Positions 24,708 to 32,650 of a stretch of DNA of 64,000 bases are shown piece after piece (positions within the stretch are counted from its first letter, which is position 1; each line of letters starts with the position of its first letter). A program made the translations under genes and the position numbers. This stretch comes from Actinophytocola xinjiangensis (GTDB lineage: Bacteria > Actinomycetota > Actinomycetes > Mycobacteriales > Pseudonocardiaceae), in the NCBI RefSeq assembly GCF_001921215.1, contig NZ_MSIF01000024.1, forward strand, positions 84,692 to 148,691, given 5' to 3'. Under the pieces are notes generated by a model. It did no database searches. It saw only the letters and a program-made list of their open reading frames with translations, and was not told where the DNA came from.

Positions 24708-25615
24708 CGAACTCCTCCTTCTTCTTCCTGCCCGGCCGCGACCGGCCGGTGCCCGTTCATCACGTCCAGCCGCGCGGTCAGGTCCCGCGCGACCTGCTCG
24801 ACCGTCGGGACCGGGGCTCCGGCCGGTCGGTCGCGGTGGGCGCTGGTGCGTTCGGTGCGGCCGAGCGCGCGCCACAGCAGGTACTGGGCGGCCATCAGCG
24901 GCCCGGCGACGAGCATCACCGGGAACGGCCCGGTCAGCACGCCGGCGTCCAGGACGAGCGCGAGCGCGGTGGTCAGCGCCAGTGCGGTGAAGGCGGCGAG
25001 CAGGGCGGCGGCCCGGCCGAACGCCTTGAGCGCGACCAGCGCCCACAGCGTCAGCATGAGCACGTCGCCGAGACCGATCAGCCGGGCGCCGTCGGCGAAC
25101 ACCGGCGCGAACGGCAGTCCGACGGTCTTGGCCAGCAGCTCGCCCATGGTCGGCAGCATCGTCGTGGCGACCACGTCGTAGCCGGCGAGCAGCACGCCGA
25201 ACACGGCGACGTCCCGCGCCTTGATTCCACTTTGGACATACAGGTTCGTCACGCCGACGACGAGAACCAGCAGCAGCACGTTGTTCCACCAGGGCGTCGC
25301 CCCGGCGCCCACCAGCGCCACGTCGAGCCCGCCGGCGGCCACCGCCACCAGCAGCGCGACCCGCCCGGTGAGCACCGGCGCGAGGGTGAACTGGACCGCG
25401 AGCACGGTCATCAGTCCGAGTACGGTGGCCACGGCCGCGTCCGGCAACGCCAGGTACAGCACCGGAAGCAGCACGACGACCGCCATCACCACGACGATGT
25501 CGCGCACCGTGTACACCCCGACCGGCGGCCGGTCGACCTCGACGAACCGGAAGTACAGCACGGCCAGCGCGATCGCCACGGCCGGCACGGCGACCAGCAC
25601 CCAGAATCCGGTCAT
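24704..25615 (-). CDS. Nine-TM protein with presenilin-type YD/GxGD motifs
   Basis: A 303-residue integral membrane protein with about nine hydrophobic helices. Helix 6 contains Tyr146-Asp147 (LLAGYDVVATT) and helix 7 contains IGLGDVLML (Gly181 to Asp184), the paired aspartate motifs of the presenilin/signal peptide peptidase (A22) intramembrane proteases. Helix 9 has GPFPVMLVAGPL where those enzymes have PAL, so that motif is diverged. The last ~50 residues are hydrophilic. Start ATG overlaps the ligase stop (ATGA), and its own stop overlaps the peptide start. An intramembrane protease processing the operon's peptides is an attractive inference. A plain membrane or immunity protein is the alternative. 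Confidence 0.7.
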   Translation of the reverse strand: MTGFWVLVAVPAVAIALAVLYFRFVEVDRPPVGVYTVRDIVVVMAVVVLLPVLYLALPDAAVATVLGLMTVLAVQFTLAPVLTGRVALLVAVAAGGLDVALVGAGATPWWNNVLLLVLVVGVTNLYVQSGIKARDVAVFGVLLAGYDVVATTMLPTMGELLAKTVGLPFAPVFADGARLIGLGDVLMLTLWALVALKAFGRAAALLAAFTALALTTALALVLDAGVLTGPFPVMLVAGPLMAAQYLLWRALGRTERTSAHRDRPAGAPVPTVEQVARDLTARLDVMNGHRPVAAGQEEEGGVR

Positions 25616-27060
25616 CGCGCGAACTCCGTCCTGGGCGCGGCCGTGTCGGCGAACCGCAGCTCCCGCAGGTCCGCGCGCACCGGCTGGGTCGCCGGCATGG
25701 TGGCCAGTTCGGTGTGCGCGACGACCCCGGCCAGCGGCAGGCCGGCGGCGAGGGCGCGTTCGTGGGTCCGTTCCGCGACCCCGTCCCGGTCGGCCAGCAG
25801 GTGCAGGACCAGGCCGTCGGAGGTCTCGACGGTCGCGAACCGTGACGGGAGCACGGCGTCCGGGTCGTCCTCGACGACCTCCAGGATCTCGCGCGGGGTC
25901 ACCACCCGGCCCTCGATCTCCCGCAGGTGCTGGAGCTTGCCGAGAACCCTGGTCGTGGCGGGCAGCGCGGCCAGGTCGCAGTCGAGGCCGGTCAGCGGGC
26001 GCACCACGTCGCCACTGAACAGCCGCAGCAGCAACGTGGTCTCCCGGTACGGGTGCACCGGGGTGAAGGTGAGCACCCCGAGCTCACCCGGTTCGGCGGG
26101 CCGGGTTCCGGTGCGGTCGAGCACCTCGGTGATGCCCTGCTCGGGGTTGAGGTGCAGGTGCCGCGCGGCGCAGACCTGCGCGCCGCCCGGCGAGATCTCG
26201 GTCATCCCGTAGGTCTCCACGACGGTCGCGCCGAAGAGTCGTTCCGCCCGCCGGCGCAGGCCGTCGGTGAGGATCTCGCCGCCGCACATGATCGTGCGCA
26301 GGCCGAAGTCGCCGGCGTCGTGGCCCAGCCGCTCGGCGGTCGACACGAGCAGGCCGAGATAGCTGGGATAGGTGGACAGCAGGGTGGGCCGGGGTCGGCG
26401 GCCGGCGAGCGGGGCGCTGCCGGACAGCCGCGCGAGCGCCACCTCCGGGGCCACCAGGCCGACCGAGTTCGCGGTGGCGCCGACCATCGCGGTGGCGTTG
26501 AGGACGCAGTGGATCCCGAACACCGCGCGGGAGCTGAGGTTGAGCTGGACGACGTCGTCGGTGCCGAGATCGAAGTCGATCAGCAGGGAGACCGCGGTCA
26601 TCGCGCTGAACAGGTCGGCCTCGTAGCGGGAGAACCACACGGCGGTCGGTGCGCCGGTGGTGCCGGTGGTCTCCGCGCGGTACCACGGGCGGACCCGCTG
26701 GTCGACGAACGCCTCCGGCAGGTCGCGCAGCGCCTCCTTCGGCGTCACCGGCAGTGTGTCCATAGTGGACAGCGTGATGTCCTCGGGCCGGAGTCCGGCG
26801 CGGTCGAGGTGCTGGCGGTAGAAGACGGTGTTGTCGTAGGCGGCGCGCATCACCCGGCGCAGCCGCCGCTCGTCGATCGGCCGGCGCGCGTCCTGGTCCA
26901 GCGCCCGGCCGCGAAAGGCCGCCAGATCACCGATTCCGCCGAACTCGGCGCGAGTGGCGAGGATGCTGGCGACGATCCGCTCGAAGTCCGCGATCCGCAC
27001 GCGGCTGCCGAACACCAGTGACAGGCCGTGCCGCAGTTGGGCCAGTGCTGTCCCGAGCAC
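25612..27060 (-). CDS. Phenylacetate-CoA-ligase-like adenylating enzyme
   Basis: A 482-residue member of the PaaK/coenzyme F390 synthetase branch of AMP-forming enzymes. The phosphate loop is TTGTTGAPT (131-139), followed by YGMTEISPGG (adenine/AMP-binding segment) and LGVLTFTP. The start is GTG 27060 with an AGGAGG-like site. The family activates carboxylic acids as acyl-adenylates for transfer to CoA, a carrier, or an amine or hydroxyl. In this operon it could activate a small aromatic acid that caps the peptide, or a peptide carboxylate; neither can be told from sequence. It follows peptide A and a hairpin, and overlaps the membrane protein gene by four bases. Confidence 0.85.
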   Translation of the reverse strand: MLGTALAQLRHGLSLVFGSRVRIADFERIVASILATRAEFGGIGDLAAFRGRALDQDARRPIDERRLRRVMRAAYDNTVFYRQHLDRAGLRPEDITLSTMDTLPVTPKEALRDLPEAFVDQRVRPWYRAETTGTTGAPTAVWFSRYEADLFSAMTAVSLLIDFDLGTDDVVQLNLSSRAVFGIHCVLNATAMVGATANSVGLVAPEVALARLSGSAPLAGRRPRPTLLSTYPSYLGLLVSTAERLGHDAGDFGLRTIMCGGEILTDGLRRRAERLFGATVVETYGMTEISPGGAQVCAARHLHLNPEQGITEVLDRTGTRPAEPGELGVLTFTPVHPYRETTLLLRLFSGDVVRPLTGLDCDLAALPATTRVLGKLQHLREIEGRVVTPREILEVVEDDPDAVLPSRFATVETSDGLVLHLLADRDGVAERTHERALAAGLPLAGVVAHTELATMPATQPVRADLRELRFADTAAPRTEFAR

Positions 27061-27084
27061 AGTTCCTCCAGGGGGAGGGCCGGA

Positions 27085-27108
27085 CGCCCCGGCGACCAGG
27101 CCGGGGCG
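27085..27108 (-). terminator. Attenuator-like hairpin behind peptide A gene
   Basis: A perfect 9-bp stem (CGCCCCGGC / GCCGGGGCG) with a 6-base loop lies between the peptide A stop and the ligase start. Partial terminators here are typical of RiPP operons, giving excess precursor over enzymes. Confidence 0.6.
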
Positions 27109-27122
27109 CCGAACCCGTCGGG

Positions 27123-27203
27123 TCAGACGATGCAGACGGAGAACGCGACCGCGGTGATGGCGCCGAGCGCGTACTTGGCGTAGCCGAGCGTGGCCTTGAT
27201 CAT
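27123..27203 (-). CDS. Small hydrophobic peptide A (26 residues), first gene of the operon
   Basis: ATG 27203 to TGA 27123, with AAGGGAG about 8 bases upstream. The sequence begins MIKATLGYAKYALG and ends in AITAVAFSVCIV: an N-terminal segment with two Lys and two Tyr, then a hydrophobic helix with a single Cys at position 24. It is too short for a typical transporter subunit. Candidate roles are a second precursor, a signalling peptide, or a membrane peptide cleaved by the adjacent GxGD-type protein. The good ribosome site, codon choice and hairpin behind it argue that it is expressed. No known family was recognised. Confidence 0.6.
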   Translation of the reverse strand: MIKATLGYAKYALGAITAVAFSVCIV

Positions 27204-27270
27204 GGTTCTACTCCCTTCACCGACCTGGAGTTCGTGCGTTTCGTGCGGTGAGGAGCCTGAACGACCGGCG

Positions 27271-27303
27271 TGGACGAAAGATGGCTGAAACGTGGTTGGT
27301 CAC
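27271..27303. repeat. 11-nt phased repeats upstream of the peptide operon (putative SARP site)
   Basis: Three units with TGG at 27271, 27282 and 27293: TGGACGAAAGA, TGGCTGAAACG, TGGTTGGTCAC. The middle unit differs by one base from the TGGCTGGAACG repeats at 20692-20713. On the operon strand the units read CGTTTCAGCCA and end 68 bases before the peptide A start. They overlap the last codon of the LAL gene. Confidence 0.6.
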
Positions 27304-30029
27304 GGGCCGGTGTCGAGGAGGCCGAGAGCGGCCAGTTCGGACCGGGCGCCGACCCCGAGTTTGGGAAAGGCCTTGTACAGGTGGTAACCGACCGTGCGCG
27401 GACTGAGGTACAGCTGCGCCGCGATGTCCCGATTGGACAGTCCACGCGCGGCCAGCCGGACGATCGTGCGTTCCTGCGGGGTGAGGACCGCCAGCACCGG
27501 GTCACCGGCCGGCTCCCGGACGGACTCGCCGGTGGCGTCGAGCTCGGTGCGGGCGCGGTGCGCCCACGGAACGGCTCCCAGACGGTGAAAGGTCTCGTGC
27601 GCGTCACGCAGCTGGGTCCGCGCCCGCGCCCGGCGGCGGGCGCGGCGCAGCCACTCACCGTGCAGCAGCGCGGTCCTGGCGCGGTCGAACGGGCGGTCGG
27701 CCGGGTGCAGCGCCAACGCCGCCTCGTAGTGGGCCCCGGGGTCCTGTCCGAGCAGGGCCCGGCAGCGGTGGACCAGCGCGTCGATCCACGGCTGGTTCGC
27801 GTGCCCGGCCCACACCTCCAGCCTGGCCAGCGGCCCCGCGGCCTCGTCGGGCCGACCGAGCCGCACGGCCGCCTCCACCAGGTCGGGGATGCTGCGCGGG
27901 CCGGGCAGCTGGTGGGCGACCGGGCCGGTGTGCAGCGCGGTGAGCCGGGCCAGGGCGGACTCCCACTGCCCGCTGCCCAGGTCCAGCAACGCCAGCGACC
28001 ACTGGGCCCAGGACAGCCCTGGCGCCGGCACCCCGGGGTCCGGCGCGGCCAGCGCGTCCTCGGCGTGCGCCTGGCAGCGGTGCTCGTCGCCGGCCAGCGC
28101 CGCCAGATAGGCCAGCACACCGCTGATCTCGGCGATCCACTGCCGGTGGCCGAGCTCCCTGGCCAGGTGCAGGGCCTGACCGGCCTCGTCCTGGGCGTCG
28201 GCGTGCCGGCCGAGGAACGCCGAGGACCGGGCGACACAGGCCAGCACGGGCGGGGTGCGGCCGATCCAGCCGTTGTCCCGGCACCGGCCAAGCAGCTCCT
28301 CTGCCACCCGGTGCGCCTCGGTGTCCGCGCCGGCGGCCTGCAGGCTGGTGGCGCCGACCAGGATCGTGTCGTGCGGGCCGCCGAAGCCGGTGCGCCGGGC
28401 GTCGGCCAGCCGCTCGGCGAGGCTGGCCGCCTCCGGCCGGCCGGAGGCGGCGTTGGCGACCCAGGTCAGCAGGGCGGCGACGTGGGTGAGCGGGTCGCCA
28501 GGCGGCAGCGGCAGTGCGGCCAGCCGGCCGGTGGTCTCGGCCAGGTCGGGCTCGCCCAGGTACCAGGCGGCGTGCACGGCGTCGAGCAGCAGGTGGGTGG
28601 CCAGCGGCAGGTCGCCGGCCAGCGCCGCCGCCTCGGTCAGCAGCCGGCGGGCGGTGCGCAGCGAACCCCGGTGGAAGGCGGCGGTGGCCCGGACCCGGCC
28701 GGCGCGCACGGTCAGACCGGGGTCGTCGGTGTGGCCCGCGCTCGCCCCGGCCAGGCTGGCCATGCGGTCGACGTCGCCCTCCTCGGCGGCCGACTCCGCC
28801 GCCAGGACCAGCCGTCGGGCCAGGTCGTGGCCGGCCGGGGTCAGCTGGGCGGCCCGCTCGTAGGCGGCCGACGCGGCGGCGTACCCGCTGCGCGCGCCGG
28901 CCCGCGCGGCCGTGCGTTCCAGCTCGACGGCCACCGCCTCGTCCGGGCCGGTGGCCACCACGGCGTGGTGCCAGGCGCGCCGGTCGGCGTCCCGCGGCTG
29001 GTCCAGGGCGTCGGCCAGCGCGGTGTGCACCACCAGCCGCAGGCTGACCGGCGCCGCCTGGTGGACCGCCGAGCGCACCAGCGGGTGGCGGAACCGCACG
29101 GTGCGGCTGTCCACCCCGACCAGGCCGGCGGCCTCGGCCGGCACCAGGTCCGCCGGCCCACAGCCCAGGGTCGCGGCCGCGCGCAGCACCACGCCCCGGT
29201 CGCCGGTGTCCTCGGCGGCGGCGACCAGCAACAGGCGCTGGGTCGGCTCGGGCAGCCGCCGGACCTGGTCGAGGAACGCGGCCCGCACGGTGTCGGTCAT
29301 CGGCAGCACGTCACCGGCCGGGCGTTCGGTGCCCAGCGCGGCCGGCAGTTCGAGCAGGGCCAGCGGGTTGCCCCGGGCCTGGGCCAGCACCCGGTGCCGG
29401 TCGGCCGGCGAGAGCGCGCCGGCGTGCTCGGCCAGCAACTCGGCCGCGGCCGGGTCGTCGAGCCCGGTCAGCGCCAGCCGGGGCAGGCCGGGCGCGACGA
29501 ATCCGGTCCGGGCGCCGACGACCAGCGCGATGCCCTCGGCGTCGAAGCGCCGCGCGGCGAACAGCAGCGCCTCGGTCGAGGCCCGGTCGAGCCACTGCGC
29601 GTCGTCGACCACACACAGCACGCGGCCGCCGCCGGCGTACTCGGCCAGCAGCGACAGCACGGCGAGCCCGACGAGCATCCGGTCGCCCGGCTCGGCCCGC
29701 GCCAGCCCGAACGCCCCGCGCAGTGCCCTGGCCTGCGGGTCGGGCAGGGCGTCGGTGTGCTCGATGGCCGGTCGCAGCAGCAGGTGCAGGCCGGCGAAGG
29801 GCAGGTGCGCCTCGGACTCGATGCCGGTGCCGTGCAGGACCCGCGCGCCGCGGGCCGCCGCCACCGCGTACTCCAGCAGCGCGGTCTTGCCGATGCCGGG
29901 CTCGCCGGTGACCAGCAGGCTCCCGCTGCGGCCGGTCCGGCACTCGTCGAGCAGCTGGTCGAGGACCGCCCGCTCCTGATCCCGCCCGCGCAACACCCGG
30001 CGACAGTACTGAAGCCGACCGGGCATCAC
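27300..30029 (-). CDS. LAL-family (LuxR) ATP-binding regulator
   Basis: A 909-residue large LuxR-type activator. The N-terminal AAA/NTPase has Walker A GEPGIGKT (42-49) and Walker B-like VLCVVDDAQWLD. A long helical TPR-like middle follows, and the C-terminal helix-turn-helix is LTPQERTIVRLAARGLSNRDIAAQLYLSPRTVGYHLYKAF. The start is GTG/ATG at 30026-30029 and is uncertain, as no good ribosome site was seen. Such LAL proteins are often cluster-situated activators of natural-product genes. It is transcribed in the same direction as, and ends 97 bases before, peptide A, so it probably acts on this operon or the divergent vat-like operon. Confidence 0.9.
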   Translation of the reverse strand: MMPGRLQYCRRVLRGRDQERAVLDQLLDECRTGRSGSLLVTGEPGIGKTALLEYAVAAARGARVLHGTGIESEAHLPFAGLHLLLRPAIEHTDALPDPQARALRGAFGLARAEPGDRMLVGLAVLSLLAEYAGGGRVLCVVDDAQWLDRASTEALLFAARRFDAEGIALVVGARTGFVAPGLPRLALTGLDDPAAAELLAEHAGALSPADRHRVLAQARGNPLALLELPAALGTERPAGDVLPMTDTVRAAFLDQVRRLPEPTQRLLLVAAAEDTGDRGVVLRAAATLGCGPADLVPAEAAGLVGVDSRTVRFRHPLVRSAVHQAAPVSLRLVVHTALADALDQPRDADRRAWHHAVVATGPDEAVAVELERTAARAGARSGYAAASAAYERAAQLTPAGHDLARRLVLAAESAAEEGDVDRMASLAGASAGHTDDPGLTVRAGRVRATAAFHRGSLRTARRLLTEAAALAGDLPLATHLLLDAVHAAWYLGEPDLAETTGRLAALPLPPGDPLTHVAALLTWVANAASGRPEAASLAERLADARRTGFGGPHDTILVGATSLQAAGADTEAHRVAEELLGRCRDNGWIGRTPPVLACVARSSAFLGRHADAQDEAGQALHLARELGHRQWIAEISGVLAYLAALAGDEHRCQAHAEDALAAPDPGVPAPGLSWAQWSLALLDLGSGQWESALARLTALHTGPVAHQLPGPRSIPDLVEAAVRLGRPDEAAGPLARLEVWAGHANQPWIDALVHRCRALLGQDPGAHYEAALALHPADRPFDRARTALLHGEWLRRARRRARARTQLRDAHETFHRLGAVPWAHRARTELDATGESVREPAGDPVLAVLTPQERTIVRLAARGLSNRDIAAQLYLSPRTVGYHLYKAFPKLGVGARSELAALGLLDTGP

Positions 30030-30114
30030 CGGACGGAAGTACCTGGTTGTGACAGATTCCGCATCGTCTCGCCGGCCGTAGCGTGGTCGTACGCACCGTC
30101 ACCAGGAGGTACCT

Positions 30115-30756
30115 TTGTCACCTGATCCCACGACCCGACATCCGCTGCCGGCCCACGAGCGGGTGGTGTTCCTCAGGCCGTTGATCGACTCGCCGGTGAT
30201 CAGCGTCGGCGAGTACACGTACTACGACGACCCGGACGGCGCGACCGGGTTCGAGCGGCGCAACGTGCTCTACGCGTACGGCACCGAACGCCTGGTGATC
30301 GGCCGGTACTGCGCCATCGCCGCCGGCACCCGGTTCCTGATGGCCGGCGCCGAGCACCCGACGATGGGCGTGTCCACCTACCCGTTCACCATGTTCGGCG
30401 GCGACTGGGCGGAGTCCACCCTGGACCTGGTCACCGGCATGCCGAGCCGGGGTGACACGGTCGTCGGCAACGACGTGTGGTTCGGCTACCAGTCGGTCGT
30501 GCTGCCCGGCGTGACGATCGGTGACGGCGCGATCATCGCCGCGGGCGCGGTGGTCACCGCCGACGTCCCGCCCTACACGATCGTGGGCGGCAACCCAGCC
30601 CGGGTGATCCGGCGGCGCTTCGACGACGCCGACGTCCAGCTGTTGCTGCGGGCGGCGTGGTGGGACTGGCCGGTCGAGGCGGTCACCGAGCACGCCCGGG
30701 TGATCATGTCCGGCACCCCGGCCGACGTCGCCGCCATCGCCGAGGGGCTGCGGTGA
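30115..30756 (+). CDS. Vat/CatB-type hexapeptide-repeat acetyltransferase
   Basis: A 213-residue xenobiotic acetyltransferase from TTG 30115, with AGGAGG five bases upstream. The left-handed beta-helix carries the hexapeptide repeats ([51 protein letters not shown]), ends in [12 protein letters not shown], and contains the conserved loop with [15 protein letters not shown]. The catalytic His equivalent is in AGAEH. Vat enzymes O-acetylate streptogramin A; related CatB enzymes act on chloramphenicol. Next to a streptogramin B lyase gene, the streptogramin assignment is favoured. Stop and next start overlap (GTGA). Confidence 0.85.
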   Translation: MSPDPTTRHPLPAHERVVFLRPLIDSPVISVGEYTYYDDPDGATGFERRNVLYAYGTERLVIGRYCAIAAGTRFLMAGAEHPTMGVSTYPFTMFGGDWAESTLDLVTGMPSRGDTVVGNDVWFGYQSVVLPGVTIGDGAIIAAGAVVTADVPPYTIVGGNPARVIRRRFDDADVQLLLRAAWWDWPVEAVTEHARVIMSGTPADVAAIAEGLR

Positions 30757-31661
30757 GCGCCGCCGGTGAGAACGCCGAGGTGTCCGTCGAGGAGTACCCG
30801 GTACCCGGCGCCGGCCCGTACGCGATCACCACCGGTCCGGACGGCGCCCTGTGGTTCACCCTCGTCCACAGCGGACAGATCGGCCGGCTGGTGCCGGGCG
30901 GGACGCCGACCGTCCACGACCTCGACCCGGACGCCGGCCCCACGGTCATCGTCACCGGCCCGGACGGCGCGCTCTGGTTCACCGAGTACCGCGCGCACCG
31001 GATCGGCCGGATCACCACCGGCGGCACGGTCACCGGGTTCGCGCTGGGGGAGTGCGGCCCGTTCGGCATCGCCGCCGGCCCCGACGGCGCCCTGTGGTTC
31101 ACCGAGACCGCCGCGGACCGCATCGGCCGGATCACCACCGACGGCACGGTGACCGAGTTCCCGCTGCCCACGGCCGGCGCGTTCCCGTCGGCGATCACCG
31201 CCGGGCCCGACCGCGCCCTGTGGTTCACCCTCAACCAGGCCAACGCGATCGGCCGGATCGACCTCGACGGCGCGGTCACCGTGCACCCGCTGCCGACCGA
31301 GGCCGCCGCACCCGTCGGCCTCACCGCCGGTCCGGACGGCGCGCTGTGGTTCGTCGAGATCGCCGCCGGGCAGATCGGCCGGATCACCACCGGCGGCCGG
31401 ATCACCGAGTACCCGCTGGCCGACCGGGCCGGCCGCCCGCACGCCATCACCGCCGGCCCCGGCGACAGGCTGTGGTTCACCGAGTGGGGCGGCAACCGCG
31501 TCGGCTCCGTCACCACCGGCGGCGTGCTCACCAGCCACGACCTGCCGACCGCCGGCGCCGAACCGCACGGCATCACCCTCGGGCCCGACGGTGCGCTGTG
31601 GACCGCGCTGGAGTTCGGTGCCCTCGCCCGCATCACCCCCCACGGCAAGGAGAACCGGTGA
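30753..31661 (+). CDS. vgb: Virginiamycin B (streptogramin B) lyase
   Basis: About 302 residues from GTG 30753, overlapping the acetyltransferase stop. It is a seven-bladed propeller built from repeats like [10 protein letters not shown]...[12 protein letters not shown]. The key Vgb residues are in register: Tyr15 (EEYPVP), and His230 and Glu244 ([20 protein letters not shown]), with the 14-residue His-Glu spacing known from the staphylococcal enzyme. Vgb linearises type B streptogramins by elimination at the ester bond, with Mg2+. Together with the Vat-like enzyme it would cover both streptogramin components. Environmental homologues may have other cyclic depsipeptide targets. Confidence 0.88.
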   Translation: MSAAGENAEVSVEEYPVPGAGPYAITTGPDGALWFTLVHSGQIGRLVPGGTPTVHDLDPDAGPTVIVTGPDGALWFTEYRAHRIGRITTGGTVTGFALGECGPFGIAAGPDGALWFTETAADRIGRITTDGTVTEFPLPTAGAFPSAITAGPDRALWFTLNQANAIGRIDLDGAVTVHPLPTEAAAPVGLTAGPDGALWFVEIAAGQIGRITTGGRITEYPLADRAGRPHAITAGPGDRLWFTEWGGNRVGSVTTGGVLTSHDLPTAGAEPHGITLGPDGALWTALEFGALARITPHGKENR

Positions 31662-32047
31662 ACACCGCCGAGGCGGAGTTCGACATCGACAGCTGGGACG
31701 AGGTCGCCTACGACGAGCCGGCCGACGGTCCGAAGCTGACCAGGATCGTCATCCGCAAGACCTACCGGGGCGCGCTGGCCGGCACCGGGGTCGCCGAGGT
31801 GCTCACCGCGCAGGGCGCCGACGGCGCCGGCTACGTCGCCTCCGAACGGCTCGACGTGACCGTCGACGGCCGCGCCGGCACGTTCGTCATCCAGCACGGC
31901 GGCCTGTCCGACGGGGAGGACCAGAGCACCTTCGGCACCGTCGTCCCGCACTCCGGCACCGGCGGGCTGGCCGGGCTCACCGGTCACGCCACCGAGTCCC
32001 GGCCCGGGGTGCTGACCCTCAGCTATGACCTGGGCCACCGTAGTTGA
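31658..32047 (+). CDS. DUF3224 family protein
   Basis: A 129-residue protein from GTG 31658, overlapping the vgb stop by four bases. The sequence (FDIDSWDEVAYDE, ITRIVIRKTYRGALAGTG, FVIQHGG, VVPHSGTGGLAGLTGH, LTLSYDL) is typical of DUF3224, a small allene-oxide-cyclase-like beta-barrel. Function is unknown. Its place as the third gene of the vat-vgb operon hints at a detoxification or product-binding role. Confidence 0.8.
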   Translation: MNTAEAEFDIDSWDEVAYDEPADGPKLTRIVIRKTYRGALAGTGVAEVLTAQGADGAGYVASERLDVTVDGRAGTFVIQHGGLSDGEDQSTFGTVVPHSGTGGLAGLTGHATESRPGVLTLSYDLGHRS

Positions 32048-32128
32048 TCAGCGACTTCGTCGGCTCTGCCCGGTTCTGTCGGTGCCGGCCGCTATCTTCT
32101 GGCACGCCCCGTCGAGGAGGACGGGCAC

Positions 32129-32650
32129 GTGGTGCAGGGAGATGGTGCGTTGTCGGATCGGGAGAAGTTCAGCATGGCACGGGTGTTGTCGCCCGCTCGC
32201 CCGCGCAAGCTGGCGAAGGTTCCGTTCGTCGAGCTGGCGGACGGACGGTTGCAGGGAGTGGTGTCCAGCGGCTCGGACATCGGGCGGGTCTACGTCTCGT
32301 CGGTGGCCGCCGGCAGTTTCGTCTTCGCCTGTAGTACCAACAACAACCGGCCCTGCGGCGGCGCCAGGGGGATGTTCTGCAACCACATCCTCACCATGAT
32401 CAACGAGGCGGTGTTGCAGTACGGCGCCACGCGCGTCGCGCGCTACCTGCGGGTCGAGACCGACCCCGAGCCCACCGGCCAGGCCATCGCCTCGGCGATG
32501 TCGGCCACCGCGCCGGCCCAGGGCGACAGCGGGGCCGCCGCGACGGTGTTCAGCCAGTTCCTGCGCCACCTCGCGTACCTGGAACTGCCGCCGACCACCG
32601 CGCCGCTGCCGGAGATGCAGTGGTTCCCGCCGACCAGGACGGTGGTCTGA
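32129..32650 (+). CDS. SWIM-like zinc-finger protein of the MoxR-VWA system
   Basis: A 173-residue protein from GTG 32129. Its centre reads FACSTNNNRPCGGARGMFCNHI, ending in the Cys-x-His pair of SWIM zinc fingers, though the first Cys pair is spaced wider than the usual CxC. The rest is mixed alpha/beta with no other motif. It is the first of five tightly packed genes (next start overlaps by one base, TGATG). In E. coli the comparable operon yehLMPQ also carries a SWIM protein (YehQ). A nucleic-acid or protein-binding role is inferred. Confidence 0.65.
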   Translation: MVQGDGALSDREKFSMARVLSPARPRKLAKVPFVELADGRLQGVVSSGSDIGRVYVSSVAAGSFVFACSTNNNRPCGGARGMFCNHILTMINEAVLQYGATRVARYLRVETDPEPTGQAIASAMSATAPAQGDSGAAATVFSQFLRHLAYLELPPTTAPLPEMQWFPPTRTVV

